A stretch of DNA of 64,000 nucleotides from URNF01 sp045634325. GTDB lineage: Bacteria > Bacillota > Clostridia > Oscillospirales > Acutalibacteraceae. The stretch's first letter is position 1, and each line of letters starts with the position of its first letter. Location: positions 1 through 64,000 of the forward strand of contig JAZRAA010000047.1 of assembly GCA_045634325.1 (NCBI GenBank), read 5' to 3'. This document shows positions 32,575 through 40,592 of the stretch, in pieces. The position numbers and the translations under genes are program-made. Below the pieces are notes generated by a model that saw only the letters and a list, made by a program, of their open reading frames with translations, did not search any database and had not been told where the DNA came from.

Positions 32575-34125
32575 TTAGTCTTCGTCGGTGAGGTTTTCTG
32601 CCTGCATTGCCTGAATTTCCGGATCATAGGACAACAGAGGAGAAACATCTTCGCCGCGGATACGACGGGCCACATAGTTTTTGGTAATCTTCATAACCAG
32701 CGGGAACAATACCACAACACCAATCAAGTTGGGAATCATCATGAGGCCGTTGAAAGTATCGGAGATGTCCCAAGCGAGCGAAGAGGTGAGTACCGCACCG
32801 AAGATAATGGTAATCACGTGGATGATTTTGAAAATGTAAGTAGTTTTTGCACCAAACAGGTATTCCCAAGCTTTAGAGCCATAGTGCGACCAACCAAGAA
32901 CGGTGGTGAACGCAAAGAGGAACATCGCAACGGCGATGAATTTTGCGCCTAAGCCACCCCAAGGTAAAATGGTGTTAAATGCGCCGCCAACCAAAGTTGC
33001 GTCGGTGTAACCGGCCATGATTTCACCGGTAGTCGCATTGAACACGCCGCCTTCGAGGCCACCGGAAGTGAGCACCACCAAAGCGGTCATGGTGCAAACA
33101 ACCATGGTGTCCGCGAACACTTCGAAGATGCCCCACATACCCTGTTTAACAGGTTCTTTCACGTTGGAGTTGGAATGCACCATAACGGAAGAACCCAAAC
33201 CGGCTTCATTGGAGAACACGCCACGTTTGAAGCCGTTGGTCATCGCTACGATGACACCGCCGATGCCACCGCCGACAAATGCTTCGGGGCTGAACGCATT
33301 CACAAAAATCGCTTTGAAAGCAGGCAGGATTGCTTGATAGTTCACACCGATGATGACCAAGCTGCCCGCAATGAACAGCACAACCATAAAGGGAACGATT
33401 TTTTCGGCCACGCTTGCGATGCGTTTTACGCCGCCAATGGTGATAACCGCCGTTAAAATCATCACAATGATGCCGATAATGAGGCTATACAAATTAACGC
33501 CGCCCAAAACCGTGACGGAAGACAAGGCCGGCACGTCAAAAGCCGCAACCACGTTGGCAACGATTTTGTTGACCTGACCCATGCTACCGATACCGAAAGA
33601 AGCGAGCAAGGTGAAGCAGCAGAACAATACCGCCAAAACGATACCAATCCATTTGCAACCTTTTTTCTTGCCCAAGCCGTCACGCAGATAGTACATAGCG
33701 CCGCCGGCCCATTCGTTTTCGCTGTTTTTACGGCGATAGAAAAGGCCCAAAACGTTTTCGGAATAGTTGGTCATCATGCCAAAGAACGCAGCAACCCACA
33801 TCCAAAACACAGCGCCGGCGCCACCGATAGCGATAGCAGCGGCAACACCCGCAATGTTACCGGTACCAACGGTCGCAGCAAGCGCGGTGCAAAGTGCTTG
33901 GAAAGGCGAAATCGTGCCTTTTTCCTTGTCATGTTGCAGCACACGTTTGGTGAACATACTACCGATGGTCTTTTTCCACCAATGACCAATGTGCAATACC
34001 TGGAAACATTTGGTTACGCAGGTCATCAAAATGCCGGTGCCGATGAGCAGGAACAGACCAAAAGGTCCCCACACAACACCGTTGACAGCGCCGTTCACGC
34101 TCTCTAATTGTTCCAAGAATTCCAT
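32575..34125 (-). CDS. AGCS-family sodium:alanine/glycine symporter
   Basis: The 516-residue membrane protein has ~10-11 helices and the family signatures GTGNIAGVAAAIAIGGAGAV and FSNEAGLGSS. AGCS carriers import alanine or glycine with sodium. The tandem glycine riboswitch in its leader argues that glycine is the physiological substrate or signal. The start follows GAGGGGG. Confidence 0.93.
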   Translation of the reverse strand: MEFLEQLESVNGAVNGVVWGPFGLFLLIGTGILMTCVTKCFQVLHIGHWWKKTIGSMFTKRVLQHDKEKGTISPFQALCTALAATVGTGNIAGVAAAIAIGGAGAVFWMWVAAFFGMMTNYSENVLGLFYRRKNSENEWAGGAMYYLRDGLGKKKGCKWIGIVLAVLFCCFTLLASFGIGSMGQVNKIVANVVAAFDVPALSSVTVLGGVNLYSLIIGIIVMILTAVITIGGVKRIASVAEKIVPFMVVLFIAGSLVIIGVNYQAILPAFKAIFVNAFSPEAFVGGGIGGVIVAMTNGFKRGVFSNEAGLGSSVMVHSNSNVKEPVKQGMWGIFEVFADTMVVCTMTALVVLTSGGLEGGVFNATTGEIMAGYTDATLVGGAFNTILPWGGLGAKFIAVAMFLFAFTTVLGWSHYGSKAWEYLFGAKTTYIFKIIHVITIIFGAVLTSSLAWDISDTFNGLMMIPNLIGVVVLFPLVMKITKNYVARRIRGEDVSPLLSYDPEIQAMQAENLTDED

Positions 34126-34149
34126 TTGAATTCCCCCTCAAAAAATAAT

Positions 34150-34190
34150 GTAAAATAAAAAAACAGCCAGAAACCAAAAAGGCTCTGCCT
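34150..34190 (-). terminator. Expression-platform terminator of the glycine riboswitch
   Basis: On the minus strand a GC-containing hairpin (AGCC...GGCT region with several alternative pairings) is followed by seven T at 34,154-34,160, ~30 nt before the symporter gene. It is placed to be switched by the upstream aptamers. The exact stem was not resolved by eye. Confidence 0.55.
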
Positions 34191-34227
34191 GCAAAATGAC
34201 AAAAGCACACCGCAAAAACGATGCTGC

Positions 34228-34402
34228 AAAAAGCTCTGTCCTTTTGCCTGAGAGATTGAACGAAAAATCGTCTTGCCCCTTCGGCACTCGCATCTAAGCG
34301 AGCTTCTCCAGAGTACCATCCGCACACAGTCCCTCTGCCTTGGCAGAACCTGAAAGTTTCGCTTCGTCGGTGGGGTTTCCCCGCTTTCCTGTGCACTTCA
34401 CT
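34228..34402 (-). ncRNA. Tandem glycine riboswitch
   Basis: On the minus strand two glycine aptamers follow each other. The proximal one contains CTGGAGA, GCCGAAGGGGCAA and ATCTCTCAGGCAAAAGGACA. The distal one contains GGAAAGC, CACCGACGAAGCGAAA, CTTTCAGG and GAGGGACTG. These are the conserved core elements of the gcvT-type family, with a short linker between the units. It precedes an AgcS symporter, a common target. Confidence 0.92.
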
Positions 34403-34527
34403 TGATGGTATTTAATTTTCAACTCGCTCATCCTATCATACTTTTGTGAGCTTGTCAACACATTATCTGAAAAGATATTGCTTTTTTCGTGCAAAATCGG
34501 CTCTTTTCCCTTTGCTCTCATTTGGCT

Positions 34528-34556
34528 TTGCATTTTTTGGGAAAATATGTTATACT
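34528..34556 (+). promoter_or_regulatory. Predicted sigma-A promoter of the MBOAT operon
   Basis: TTGCAT-17 nt-TATACT lies ~45 nt upstream of the MBOAT start, diverging from the riboswitch-controlled symporter. Confidence 0.7.
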
Positions 34557-34601
34557 GTGATATCCATCTACCCGCTCAAAATGAAAACATAGGAGAAACG
34601 T

Positions 34602-36098
34602 ATGCTGTTTACAACTCAGATTTTCACTTTCGCATTTTTTCCGGCGTGCATGTTGGTGTATTACCTGGTGGCTTTGCTGGAACAAAAAAGTTTCTTGTCG
34701 AGCTTTTTGAAAAAAATCAGAATAACCGATCTGACACTCATCGGTATGAGCAGTTGCTTCTACCTTTGGGCGTGTTTTGATGACGTTATTCGGTTTGCGG
34801 CATACATTTTGTTCGTATACGTATTGGGAAAAATACTGCAAAACATGCGCCGCAAAAACTACTGTTTGGTGGCAATCGACACGGAAAATGCCGACAACAA
34901 AAAACACTTGCCCCTTTCGTTGCCTGTTTTATTCTTGGCGATTGCGGCGATTATAGGTGTGCTGGTTCATTGTAAATATACAGGTTTGCTCACAGAGGTC
35001 TGGAACTGGTTTGCCAAAGACACGTTATCTGCAAAAACCATTATCGCACCGTTGGGCATTTCTTTTATCACCTTCTCCGCCATTTCCTATTTATCCGATA
35101 TATATATGGGAAAAGCTGCCGCCGGCACGTTGATTGATTGCGCATTATACCTATCCTTTTTCCCGAAAGTCGTATCCGGTCCCATCGTGTTATGGCGGGA
35201 TTTCTGCACACAAACCCGTGAACGCAACATCAATTTGCGTCTCGTTTCCGACGGTATAACCCGTATCATGAGCGGCTTTGCCAAAAAATTGATTTTAGCG
35301 GATACGCTGGGTGCTTGTGTGGCATCCGTTTCTTCCAACGTTGACCTACCGACCGCGTGGGGCGTCGGGCTGTTATACATGTTGCAAATTTACTATGATT
35401 TTTGCGGCTACTCGGATATCGCAATCGGTTTGTCCAACATGTTAGGATTTTCCTTCAAAGAAAATTTCAATTTCCCATATATTTCCTGCTCTATCACGGA
35501 ATTTTGGAGACGTTGGCATATCTCTCTGGGTACGTGGTTCCGCGAATATATCTATTTCCCGCTGGGCGGCAACAGACGCGGCAAAACCCGTGCCATTATC
35601 AATGTCGCCGTTGTGTTCCTACTCACAGGCATCTGGCACGGTGCGGGATGGACCTATATGCTGTGGGGCATCATAAACGGCGTGTGCAACATCATCGAAA
35701 AGCTGATTGGCGAAAAGAAATGGTATCAAAAAACGCCAAAACTGATCAAATGGGCGGCTACCATGGGCGTTACGTTCTTGTGTTGGGAGTTGTTCCGCTT
35801 CACCGATTTTCCGTCCTGCCTTGCATGGTTCAAAGCCATGTTCGTGCAAACCGACCTTTCCGCCGTTCCGTATACTTGGCAATATTATTTTGACACCCAA
35901 ACAATCGTGCTGGTGGTGGTCGCCGTTTTGGGCGCTACCGTGTTTGGCTTGCCGAAAATCCAACAGGCATATAAATGGTGTATACAAAAGCCTCTCGGAT
36001 ATCTCCTGCATCAAATCATTTTAGTGGCTCTGTTTGTGGTTTCCATCTTGTTTATGATAAACTCCACCTACAGTCCGTTCATTTATTTCCAATATTAA
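34602..36098 (+). CDS. MBOAT-family membrane O-acyltransferase (DltB/AlgI-like)
   Basis: The 498-residue multi-pass protein shows SFITFSAISYLSDIYMGKA, SITEFWRRWHISLGTWFREY and LLTGIWHGAGWTY, the last holding the catalytic histidine of the MBOAT family. In AlgI or DltB systems the protein moves acyl groups across the membrane to surface polymers. It is followed after 13 nt by a DHHW-family protein, a usual partner. Confidence 0.92.
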   Translation: MLFTTQIFTFAFFPACMLVYYLVALLEQKSFLSSFLKKIRITDLTLIGMSSCFYLWACFDDVIRFAAYILFVYVLGKILQNMRRKNYCLVAIDTENADNKKHLPLSLPVLFLAIAAIIGVLVHCKYTGLLTEVWNWFAKDTLSAKTIIAPLGISFITFSAISYLSDIYMGKAAAGTLIDCALYLSFFPKVVSGPIVLWRDFCTQTRERNINLRLVSDGITRIMSGFAKKLILADTLGACVASVSSNVDLPTAWGVGLLYMLQIYYDFCGYSDIAIGLSNMLGFSFKENFNFPYISCSITEFWRRWHISLGTWFREYIYFPLGGNRRGKTRAIINVAVVFLLTGIWHGAGWTYMLWGIINGVCNIIEKLIGEKKWYQKTPKLIKWAATMGVTFLCWELFRFTDFPSCLAWFKAMFVQTDLSAVPYTWQYYFDTQTIVLVVVAVLGATVFGLPKIQQAYKWCIQKPLGYLLHQIILVALFVVSILFMINSTYSPFIYFQY

Positions 36099-36111
36099 GG
36101 AGGGATGCACA

Positions 36112-37464
36112 GTGAAAACGCTTCGAATCATAACCGCTTTGCTGTTTGTCGCCGTCATTGCCGTGCCCCTCGTTTTCTTTAACTTCACGCCGGATGCGGT
36201 GTCTGTTATCGATAACCGCAAGTTGACCGAAAACCCGTTCACACTGGACGGCGATCTGACCACCAATCTGCAAAATTACGTCAACGACCGCATCGGTTTG
36301 CGGGACGAAGCCATTACTGCCTATACCATTTTAAACGACAAGTTGTTTGGAAAAATGGTGCATCCTTCCTATACGTATGGCAAAAACGGCTACGTTTTCG
36401 GTGCCGGCTTGACAACCGAAAACGATTTTGGCGATTTCCATATTGCTTTTGCGGATATGGTAGCAAAAATCCAAACCTATTGCGAACAAAGAAACGTGCC
36501 GTTTCTGTTCGTGTTTAACCCCGCCAAACCCGCTATTTATACAGAGGAAATTGCAGTTGGTGTGAACTACAATCGCGAATGGGTAGACCAATTTTTTGCG
36601 GCATTAGATGCGCGCGGTGTGCAGTATCTCGATAACACTCAAACGCTCAAAGCTCTCAAAGAAAACGACATTGACAGTTTCAACCAAAAATATGACGCTA
36701 ACCACTGGAACGATTTGGGTGCGTTTTACGGTACGCAAGCCATACTGCAACGGTTGCAGGCGATGTCCGATACCGTGCGCGTAAACGGAATGGAAGAATT
36801 TAACGTTGGCGAAACGTTGCAAGAATCCTTGCTGGTGTCCAAATTCCCCATCAACGAATCTGTCCCCTCGTTCAGTTTAAACGTTTCCATTGACAACTTG
36901 ACTGAAAACTATACCGGCAAGTTGAACCTGCATCCATCCTACCAAAGTTTTGGATATTACGTGAACAACGCCGATTACGCAAAAGACACGCCCCGTGCTC
37001 TTGTTTTCCAAGGAAGCTATATGAATTCCTACGGATACAAATATATGCAAAACGCATTTCGCGAATATATTCACGTGCACGACTACCAAAACGTCATCGA
37101 TTTCGACTATTATTTTAATATTTTCCAACCCGAATGCGTGGTGTTCGAGGTGGCGGAATATACCTTCTCCGACCTATACTTTGAGTATGAGGAAATGTGT
37201 GAAGCCCGTTATAACCCCGCTCTCTCCACCGTGGGAAAAGAAAACTGCATTTGCATAGACGTTCAAAACGCAAACGTCTCCGTGTCCAAGGAAGACACTC
37301 TCACCACAATCACCTGGAACACCGACCAAACCTATTCGAGCGTGTGGATGGAACTGGATACCACCTACGATATGCAAAAGGTGGAAAACGGTTATGAAGT
37401 AACCGTACAAACCGCTTCATATGAAGCATCAAAAGGCAACATGGAAATATATGCGTATTCCTAA
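36112..37464 (+). CDS. DHHW-family (AlgX/AlgJ-like) extracytoplasmic acetyltransferase partner
   Basis: The 450-residue protein has an N-terminal membrane anchor (~5-25), then IDNRKLTENPFTLDGDLTTN and YVNDRIGLRD, typical of DHHW proteins. The DANHWNDLGAFYG motif near 200 matches the SGNH-like Asp-His site used for O-acetyl transfer. The GTG start follows AAGGAGGG. Together with the MBOAT protein it probably O-acetylates an exported polysaccharide, whose identity is unknown. Confidence 0.85.
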   Translation: MKTLRIITALLFVAVIAVPLVFFNFTPDAVSVIDNRKLTENPFTLDGDLTTNLQNYVNDRIGLRDEAITAYTILNDKLFGKMVHPSYTYGKNGYVFGAGLTTENDFGDFHIAFADMVAKIQTYCEQRNVPFLFVFNPAKPAIYTEEIAVGVNYNREWVDQFFAALDARGVQYLDNTQTLKALKENDIDSFNQKYDANHWNDLGAFYGTQAILQRLQAMSDTVRVNGMEEFNVGETLQESLLVSKFPINESVPSFSLNVSIDNLTENYTGKLNLHPSYQSFGYYVNNADYAKDTPRALVFQGSYMNSYGYKYMQNAFREYIHVHDYQNVIDFDYYFNIFQPECVVFEVAEYTFSDLYFEYEEMCEARYNPALSTVGKENCICIDVQNANVSVSKEDTLTTITWNTDQTYSSVWMELDTTYDMQKVENGYEVTVQTASYEASKGNMEIYAYS

Positions 37465-37472
37465 ATGTATAA

Positions 37473-37505
37473 TAAAAAAAGCGAGGTGAAATTCACCTCG
37501 CTTTT
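37473..37505. terminator. Terminator hairpin at the left edge of the accessory region
   Basis: AAAAGCGAGGTGAA and TTCACCTCGCTTTT form an almost uninterrupted inverted repeat just after the DHHW gene and at the end of a truncated gene on the other strand. Nearly the same hairpin recurs at 39,064-39,093. Confidence 0.75.
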
Positions 37506-37626
37506 ACTTTGCTTTATAATCATCAATAATCTGAATAATGTGTGATACAAATTCAGTAGGAAGTCCATCAACATTTGTTGAATTAGTCGGTGTTAAGGCC
37601 AATAAATAATCGGTTGATAGGCATAA
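37504..37626 (-). pseudogene. C-terminal remnant of an XRE-family regulator
   Basis: On the minus strand the frame reads CLSTDYLLALTPTNSTNVDG, LPTEFVSHIIQIIDDYKAK and stop. The STDYLL-LT stretch is the usual exit from an XRE helix-turn-helix domain. No start codon or helix-turn-helix is left upstream, where the yeiH terminator begins. A relic of ~40 codons. Confidence 0.6.
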
Positions 37627-37660
37627 AGAAACAGCGGAGTGAATTTCCACTCCGCTTTGC
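37625..37660 (-). terminator. Intrinsic terminator after yeiH
   Basis: AGCGGAGTG and CACTCCGCT pair around a 6-nt loop 7 nt after the yeiH stop, with T-rich sequence (TTTCTTTA) following on the minus strand. Confidence 0.75.
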
Positions 37661-37662
37661 TT

Positions 37663-38691
37663 TTATACAATTCCCAATGCAATTTCAACCACAAGGGCTA
37701 CAATAACAACAAGTGCCGATATAATAAACCCATGTATCATAGGTTTGATTCCTGATTTTTTCATATCCTTAAATGATGTATTAAGGCCGATTGCAGCAAG
37801 GGCACAAACCATCAAAAATTTGCTTACCGATTTTGTGGTTGTAACTACTTCTGTAGGGATAGTAAATATGCTTGCTATGATTGACATTGCTAAAAATCCC
37901 AAAATGAACCAGGGGAAAATTTTAGTAAAGCTAAAATTAGTTTTAATTTCTTTTTCGTTTTTGCCACTTTTAATAGCTTCTTTTCTTTTTAGGCTCATTT
38001 GAATTAAAGCAAAGGTCAAAACGGTGGGAATAATTGAAAGTGTGCGAGTAAGTTTAACCATAGTCGCAAAATCGCCGGCGGCTTCAGAAAAAGCATATCC
38101 CGTTGCCACAACAGAAGAGGTATCGTTAACCGCTGTTCCCGCCCAAATGCCGAAGGCTTCGGCTCTCATGCCAATCGCTCTGCCCATAATTGGAAACAAC
38201 ACTATCATCGCCATATCGAAAAGAAATGTGGCAGACATAGCGTATGCAACATCGCTGTCGTCGGCATCTATCGTAGGTGCAATAGCGGCAATAGCCGACC
38301 CACCACAAATTCCTGTTCCTGCAGAAATAAGATTAGAAAGTTTCCAGTTTAGCCCTAATGCTTTGCCAATAAAGTAACCACCACCAAAACAGGTAGCAAG
38401 TGTAAATATCATAACCACAAGTGACATTTTGCCAACGTGTAAAATTGTGTTGATGTTAAGAGAAAGACCAAGCAAGATGATGGCGAATTTAAGAATTTTC
38501 TTTGATGTAAATTTAACGCCCGTTGCAATAAAACTGTTTTTGCCGATAAAATGATTTACAATCATGCCAATAAACATTGCAATAACAGCACCGCCGATTA
38601 AATGAATCGGCAAAAGATTTTCTATAAAAACTGCAACAGCGGCTATTGCAACCGATAAAGCAATACCCGACACAAATTTTATTGTTTTCAT
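37663..38691 (-). CDS. YeiH-family (UPF0324) putative membrane transporter
   Basis: The 342-residue protein of ~10 helices matches the YeiH/Cons_hypoth698 family: LLGLSLNINTILHVGK, SAGTGICGGSAIAAIAPTI and GIWAGTAVNDTSSVVATGYA. Members are proposed sulfate or sulfite exporters, but the substrate is not proven in general. Its codons are much more AT-rich than those of the genes up to 37,464, so it belongs to the accessory region. The ribosome binding site is AGGAGT. Confidence 0.88.
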   Translation of the reverse strand: MKTIKFVSGIALSVAIAAVAVFIENLLPIHLIGGAVIAMFIGMIVNHFIGKNSFIATGVKFTSKKILKFAIILLGLSLNINTILHVGKMSLVVMIFTLATCFGGGYFIGKALGLNWKLSNLISAGTGICGGSAIAAIAPTIDADDSDVAYAMSATFLFDMAMIVLFPIMGRAIGMRAEAFGIWAGTAVNDTSSVVATGYAFSEAAGDFATMVKLTRTLSIIPTVLTFALIQMSLKRKEAIKSGKNEKEIKTNFSFTKIFPWFILGFLAMSIIASIFTIPTEVVTTTKSVSKFLMVCALAAIGLNTSFKDMKKSGIKPMIHGFIISALVVIVALVVEIALGIV

Positions 38692-38720
38692 AAATAAACT
38701 CCTAAAATATAATTTTATAT

Positions 38721-38749
38721 ATTATATCACAATCAGCACAAAAAGTAAA
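38721..38749 (-). promoter_or_regulatory. Predicted sigma-A promoter of yeiH
   Basis: On the minus strand TTTACT-17 nt-TATAAT lies ~30 nt upstream of the yeiH start. Confidence 0.65.
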
Positions 38750-38755
38750 TTCTTG

Positions 38756-38806
38756 CAGTATAAATTCCCTTTTATCACAAATACTAACATCACAATTTGA
38801 AATTTA
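38756..38806. repeat. ~50-bp repeat, copy 1 (partner at 40,352-40,402)
   Basis: AGTATAA...TTATCACAAATACTAACATCAC and the following AATTTGAAATTTA recur, with few changes, at 40,352-40,402. In both places the repeat lies upstream of a ribosome binding site and a spoVT-like start, and copy 1 is separated from it by the palindromic element at 38,812. Confidence 0.75.
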
Positions 38807-38811
38807 ATGTT

Positions 38812-38887
38812 GTAGGGGCTAGCGCCCACGACAGACCGCAGGTTTTGTGCAAATAATAAGCGGGACGTCGAGGGCACCGTCCCCTAC
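38812..38887. repeat. 76-bp GC-rich palindromic element
   Basis: The unit is bounded by GTAGGGG and CCCCTAC, with internal CGCCC/GGGC and CGA/TCGA complementarity. Its GC content contrasts with the AT-rich flanks. It looks like a small dispersed palindromic element (REP/MITE-like) inserted between the ~50-bp repeat and the spoVT-like start. Confidence 0.6.
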
Positions 38888-38911
38888 CAAATGAAATAAG
38901 GAGATTCATAT

Positions 38912-38974
38912 ATGAAAGCAACAGGTATTGTTAGAAGAATAGAGGCTTGTGTTATAATAGGGCAAACCGCTTGA
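38912..38974 (+). pseudogene. spoVT 5'-end duplicate 1 (putative attachment site)
   Basis: An AAGGAG site and ATG are followed by MKATGIVRRIE, identical to the start of SpoVT except for the last residue. The reading then runs into unrelated sequence and stops after 20 codons (ACVIIGQTA, stop). See the matching sequences at 40,418 and 53,017. Read here as a leftover insertion junction rather than a real gene. Confidence 0.6.
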
Positions 38975-39024
38975 AACCCGCATAAACACTAGGATTTTCA
39001 TTGGTTTGCCCTATTGAACACAAG
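38946..39024. repeat. Inverted repeat framing an AAACCCGCATAAACACTAGG motif
   Basis: The left arm CTTGTGTTATAATAGGGCAA with CC (38,946-38,968) is complementary to GGTTTGCCCTATTGAACACA with AG (39,003-39,024), with one small bulge. The ~34-nt loop contains the 20-nt motif that recurs at 40,480, 52,821 and 52,956. Confidence 0.7.
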
Positions 39025-39063
39025 GGTGTCAAAAACGTTTTTTCTGCGATTTTTATACATAGC

Positions 39064-39093
39064 AAAAGCGAGGTGAAAATTCACCTCGCTTTT
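39064..39093 (-). terminator. Terminator hairpin after the island lipoprotein
   Basis: AAAAGCGAGGTGAA and TTCACCTCGCTTTT with a 2-nt spacer, 4 nt after the stop codon at 39,098. It is nearly identical to the hairpin at 37,473-37,505. Confidence 0.75.
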
Positions 39094-39097
39094 GGTT

Positions 39098-39997
39098 TTA
39101 GTTGTTTTTATATAAGTATAACGTTCCTATCACGCCCTCTAATTCTATGTTCTGCGGACAACTGTTCAATAAATAACCGCTGCTACTAATAATCGTTTCC
39201 CTTGACACTTGGGGCATACCAACACTTCCAAAAAACACGCCAGCTTCGTTCATTCCAAAACGTCTTTCATGTTGATAGACATCGTTGTAAGAATTTTTAG
39301 CTCCTAAAATTTTATAACCGCCCGTTTCTTTGTTGAATTCAAATTCAAAAACGCCAACAGTATGGGAGCATTTATATGATATGTCCGATTTATCTGCAGC
39401 TACATTAAACCCTTCTTTTATCGCCCAACCTCTTGAAAAATCAAAAACTTCTGTATAATCCCCAAAATCATCTTTGTAGGCAACAAAAATATCACGTTCT
39501 TCGAAATATTCGAAAAAGTTAGAGGTTGTAATTTCGATAACATCAAAGACCTCTTTGTTGCAAAAACAATCGTTTGAATTTGCAATTTTCATTATGTATG
39601 TCCCATCCAACTCGTTTTTGTAATCGTAATTGCGTTGGAACATAAGTTTTTCAATGGTTTCTTTACTGTCGTTTACTATTTTAAGATAAAATCGAGATGC
39701 TGTTGTAATATCCTCAATTTCTGTGCTTTCATCAGCAATATACCATTTGTACGTACTATCAGAAAGTACGACTGTGCCATCTTTTTTAACCGTTACAGTT
39801 TCATATTTCGTTTTTTCTCCAGAAAATCTAGTCCACTCACCTACAACGATCTTTGATAACTCTGCGTTAGAACTTGCCGATATCGTATTTTTGTGGCTGT
39901 TTCCACTGCTCCTGCTGTTACTGCCACACCCTGCAACACACAAGAGGAACATCAATACTGTTAGTGCAAAACTTATTATTTTAGCTGTTTTGTTCAT
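39098..39997 (-). CDS. Predicted lipoprotein of unknown function
   Basis: The 299-residue protein starts MNKTAKIISFALTVLMFLLC and continues VAGC, a lipobox. A Ser-rich linker follows, then a domain with a lipocalin-like opening (VVGEWTRFSGEKTKYETVTV). The remainder (~110-299) matches nothing recognised. The start at 39,997 has GAGGG upstream. It is divergent from the XRE gene, and the shared promoter region contains two palindromic operators, so it is probably under XRE control. AT-rich. Confidence 0.75.
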   Translation of the reverse strand: MNKTAKIISFALTVLMFLLCVAGCGSNSRSSGNSHKNTISASSNAELSKIVVGEWTRFSGEKTKYETVTVKKDGTVVLSDSTYKWYIADESTEIEDITTASRFYLKIVNDSKETIEKLMFQRNYDYKNELDGTYIMKIANSNDCFCNKEVFDVIEITTSNFFEYFEERDIFVAYKDDFGDYTEVFDFSRGWAIKEGFNVAADKSDISYKCSHTVGVFEFEFNKETGGYKILGAKNSYNDVYQHERRFGMNEAGVFFGSVGMPQVSRETIISSSGYLLNSCPQNIELEGVIGTLYLYKNN

Positions 39998-40031
39998 TTT
40001 AAATACCCTCATCTTTCTTTTTGAAAATTCT

Positions 40032-40077
40032 CTTTATGTAACAGACCGTTACATAAAGAGTGTAACACAATGTTACA
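40032..40077. promoter_or_regulatory. Two TGTAAC-N5-GTTACA operators between the lipoprotein and XRE genes
   Basis: TGTAACAGACCGTTACA (40,037-40,053; arms extend to CTTTA...TAAAG) and TGTAACACAATGTTACA (40,061-40,077) share the same half-sites, 24 nt centre to centre. They cover the divergent promoter region, fitting cooperative binding by the adjacent XRE protein. Confidence 0.75.
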
Positions 40078-40098
40078 ATAAATGCAAGAGGTGATTTG

Positions 40099-40302
40099 GT
40101 GATTGGACTAAAAAATATCCGCAAGCAACGAAATTTAAATCAGCAAAAGGTTGCGATGGATTTGAATATTTCGAGAGAAGCACTTTCATATTATGAAAAT
40201 GGCAAGCGTGAACCATCGCTTGCATTGTTGGTTTCGATGTCAAACTATTTTAATGTATCTATCAATTATCTAATAACTGGTAAAGAGTTTCAAAAAAGAT
40301 GA
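40099..40302 (+). CDS. XRE-family (Cro/CI-type) transcriptional regulator
   Basis: The 67-residue protein is a single helix-turn-helix domain: LKNIRKQRNLNQQKVAMDLN, then ISREALSYYENGKREPSLAL and a SINYLITG exit. No other domain is attached. The GTG at 40,099 has GAGGTG 5 nt upstream; a TTG one codon earlier is less well spaced. Two identical-class palindromes upstream suggest autoregulation plus control of the divergent lipoprotein. Confidence 0.88.
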   Translation: MIGLKNIRKQRNLNQQKVAMDLNISREALSYYENGKREPSLALLVSMSNYFNVSINYLITGKEFQKR

Positions 40303-40345
40303 ACCCTCCTTTTAAACAAAGCAAAGGAATGGTTCATCTTTAATT
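40299..40345 (+). terminator. Intrinsic terminator after the XRE gene
   Basis: GATGAACC and GGTTCATC, starting at the stop codon, form the outer stem of a longer hairpin and are followed by TTTAATTTTT. Confidence 0.6.
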
Positions 40346-40351
40346 TTTATC

Positions 40352-40402
40352 ACAGTATAATTTTCTTTTAATAACAAATACTAACATCACGATTTGAATT
40401 TA
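40352..40402. repeat. ~50-bp repeat, copy 2 (partner at 38,756-38,806)
   Basis: Same block as copy 1 (AGTATAA...AACAAATACTAACATCAC), here directly followed by AAAGGAGAA and the spoVT-like start at 40,418. Confidence 0.75.
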
Positions 40403-40417
40403 AAGGAGAATTTATAT

Positions 40418-40498
40418 ATGAAAGCAACTGGAATAGTTAGAAGAATTGAGGAATGCGTTATAATAGGGCAAACCGCCACAAACCCGCATAAACACTAG
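40418..40498 (+). pseudogene. spoVT 5'-end duplicate 2 (putative attachment site)
   Basis: AAAGGAG and ATG are followed by MKATGIVRRIE and then ECVIIGQTATNPHKH, stop. The first 11 codons copy the spoVT start. The next stretch (GTTATAATAGGGCAAACCGC) matches duplicate 1, and the end is formed by the recurring AAACCCGCATAAACACTAGG motif. Read as an insertion junction. Confidence 0.6.
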
Positions 40499-40592
40499 GG
40501 TTTTCGCTGATTTTTGTCCAACTAAATTTGCACAAAATCCAGTTAAAATTGGTTTTTTGATCAAAAAAGTGAGGTGTAGCTTACATATTATG

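Noticed and set aside
38912..40498. The two MKATGIVRRIE-starting short frames as real peptide genes
   Set aside because: The shared part equals the SpoVT start and the remainder reads through junction sequence and the recurring 20-nt motif. A regulatory peptide cannot be excluded, but an insertion junction explains both better.
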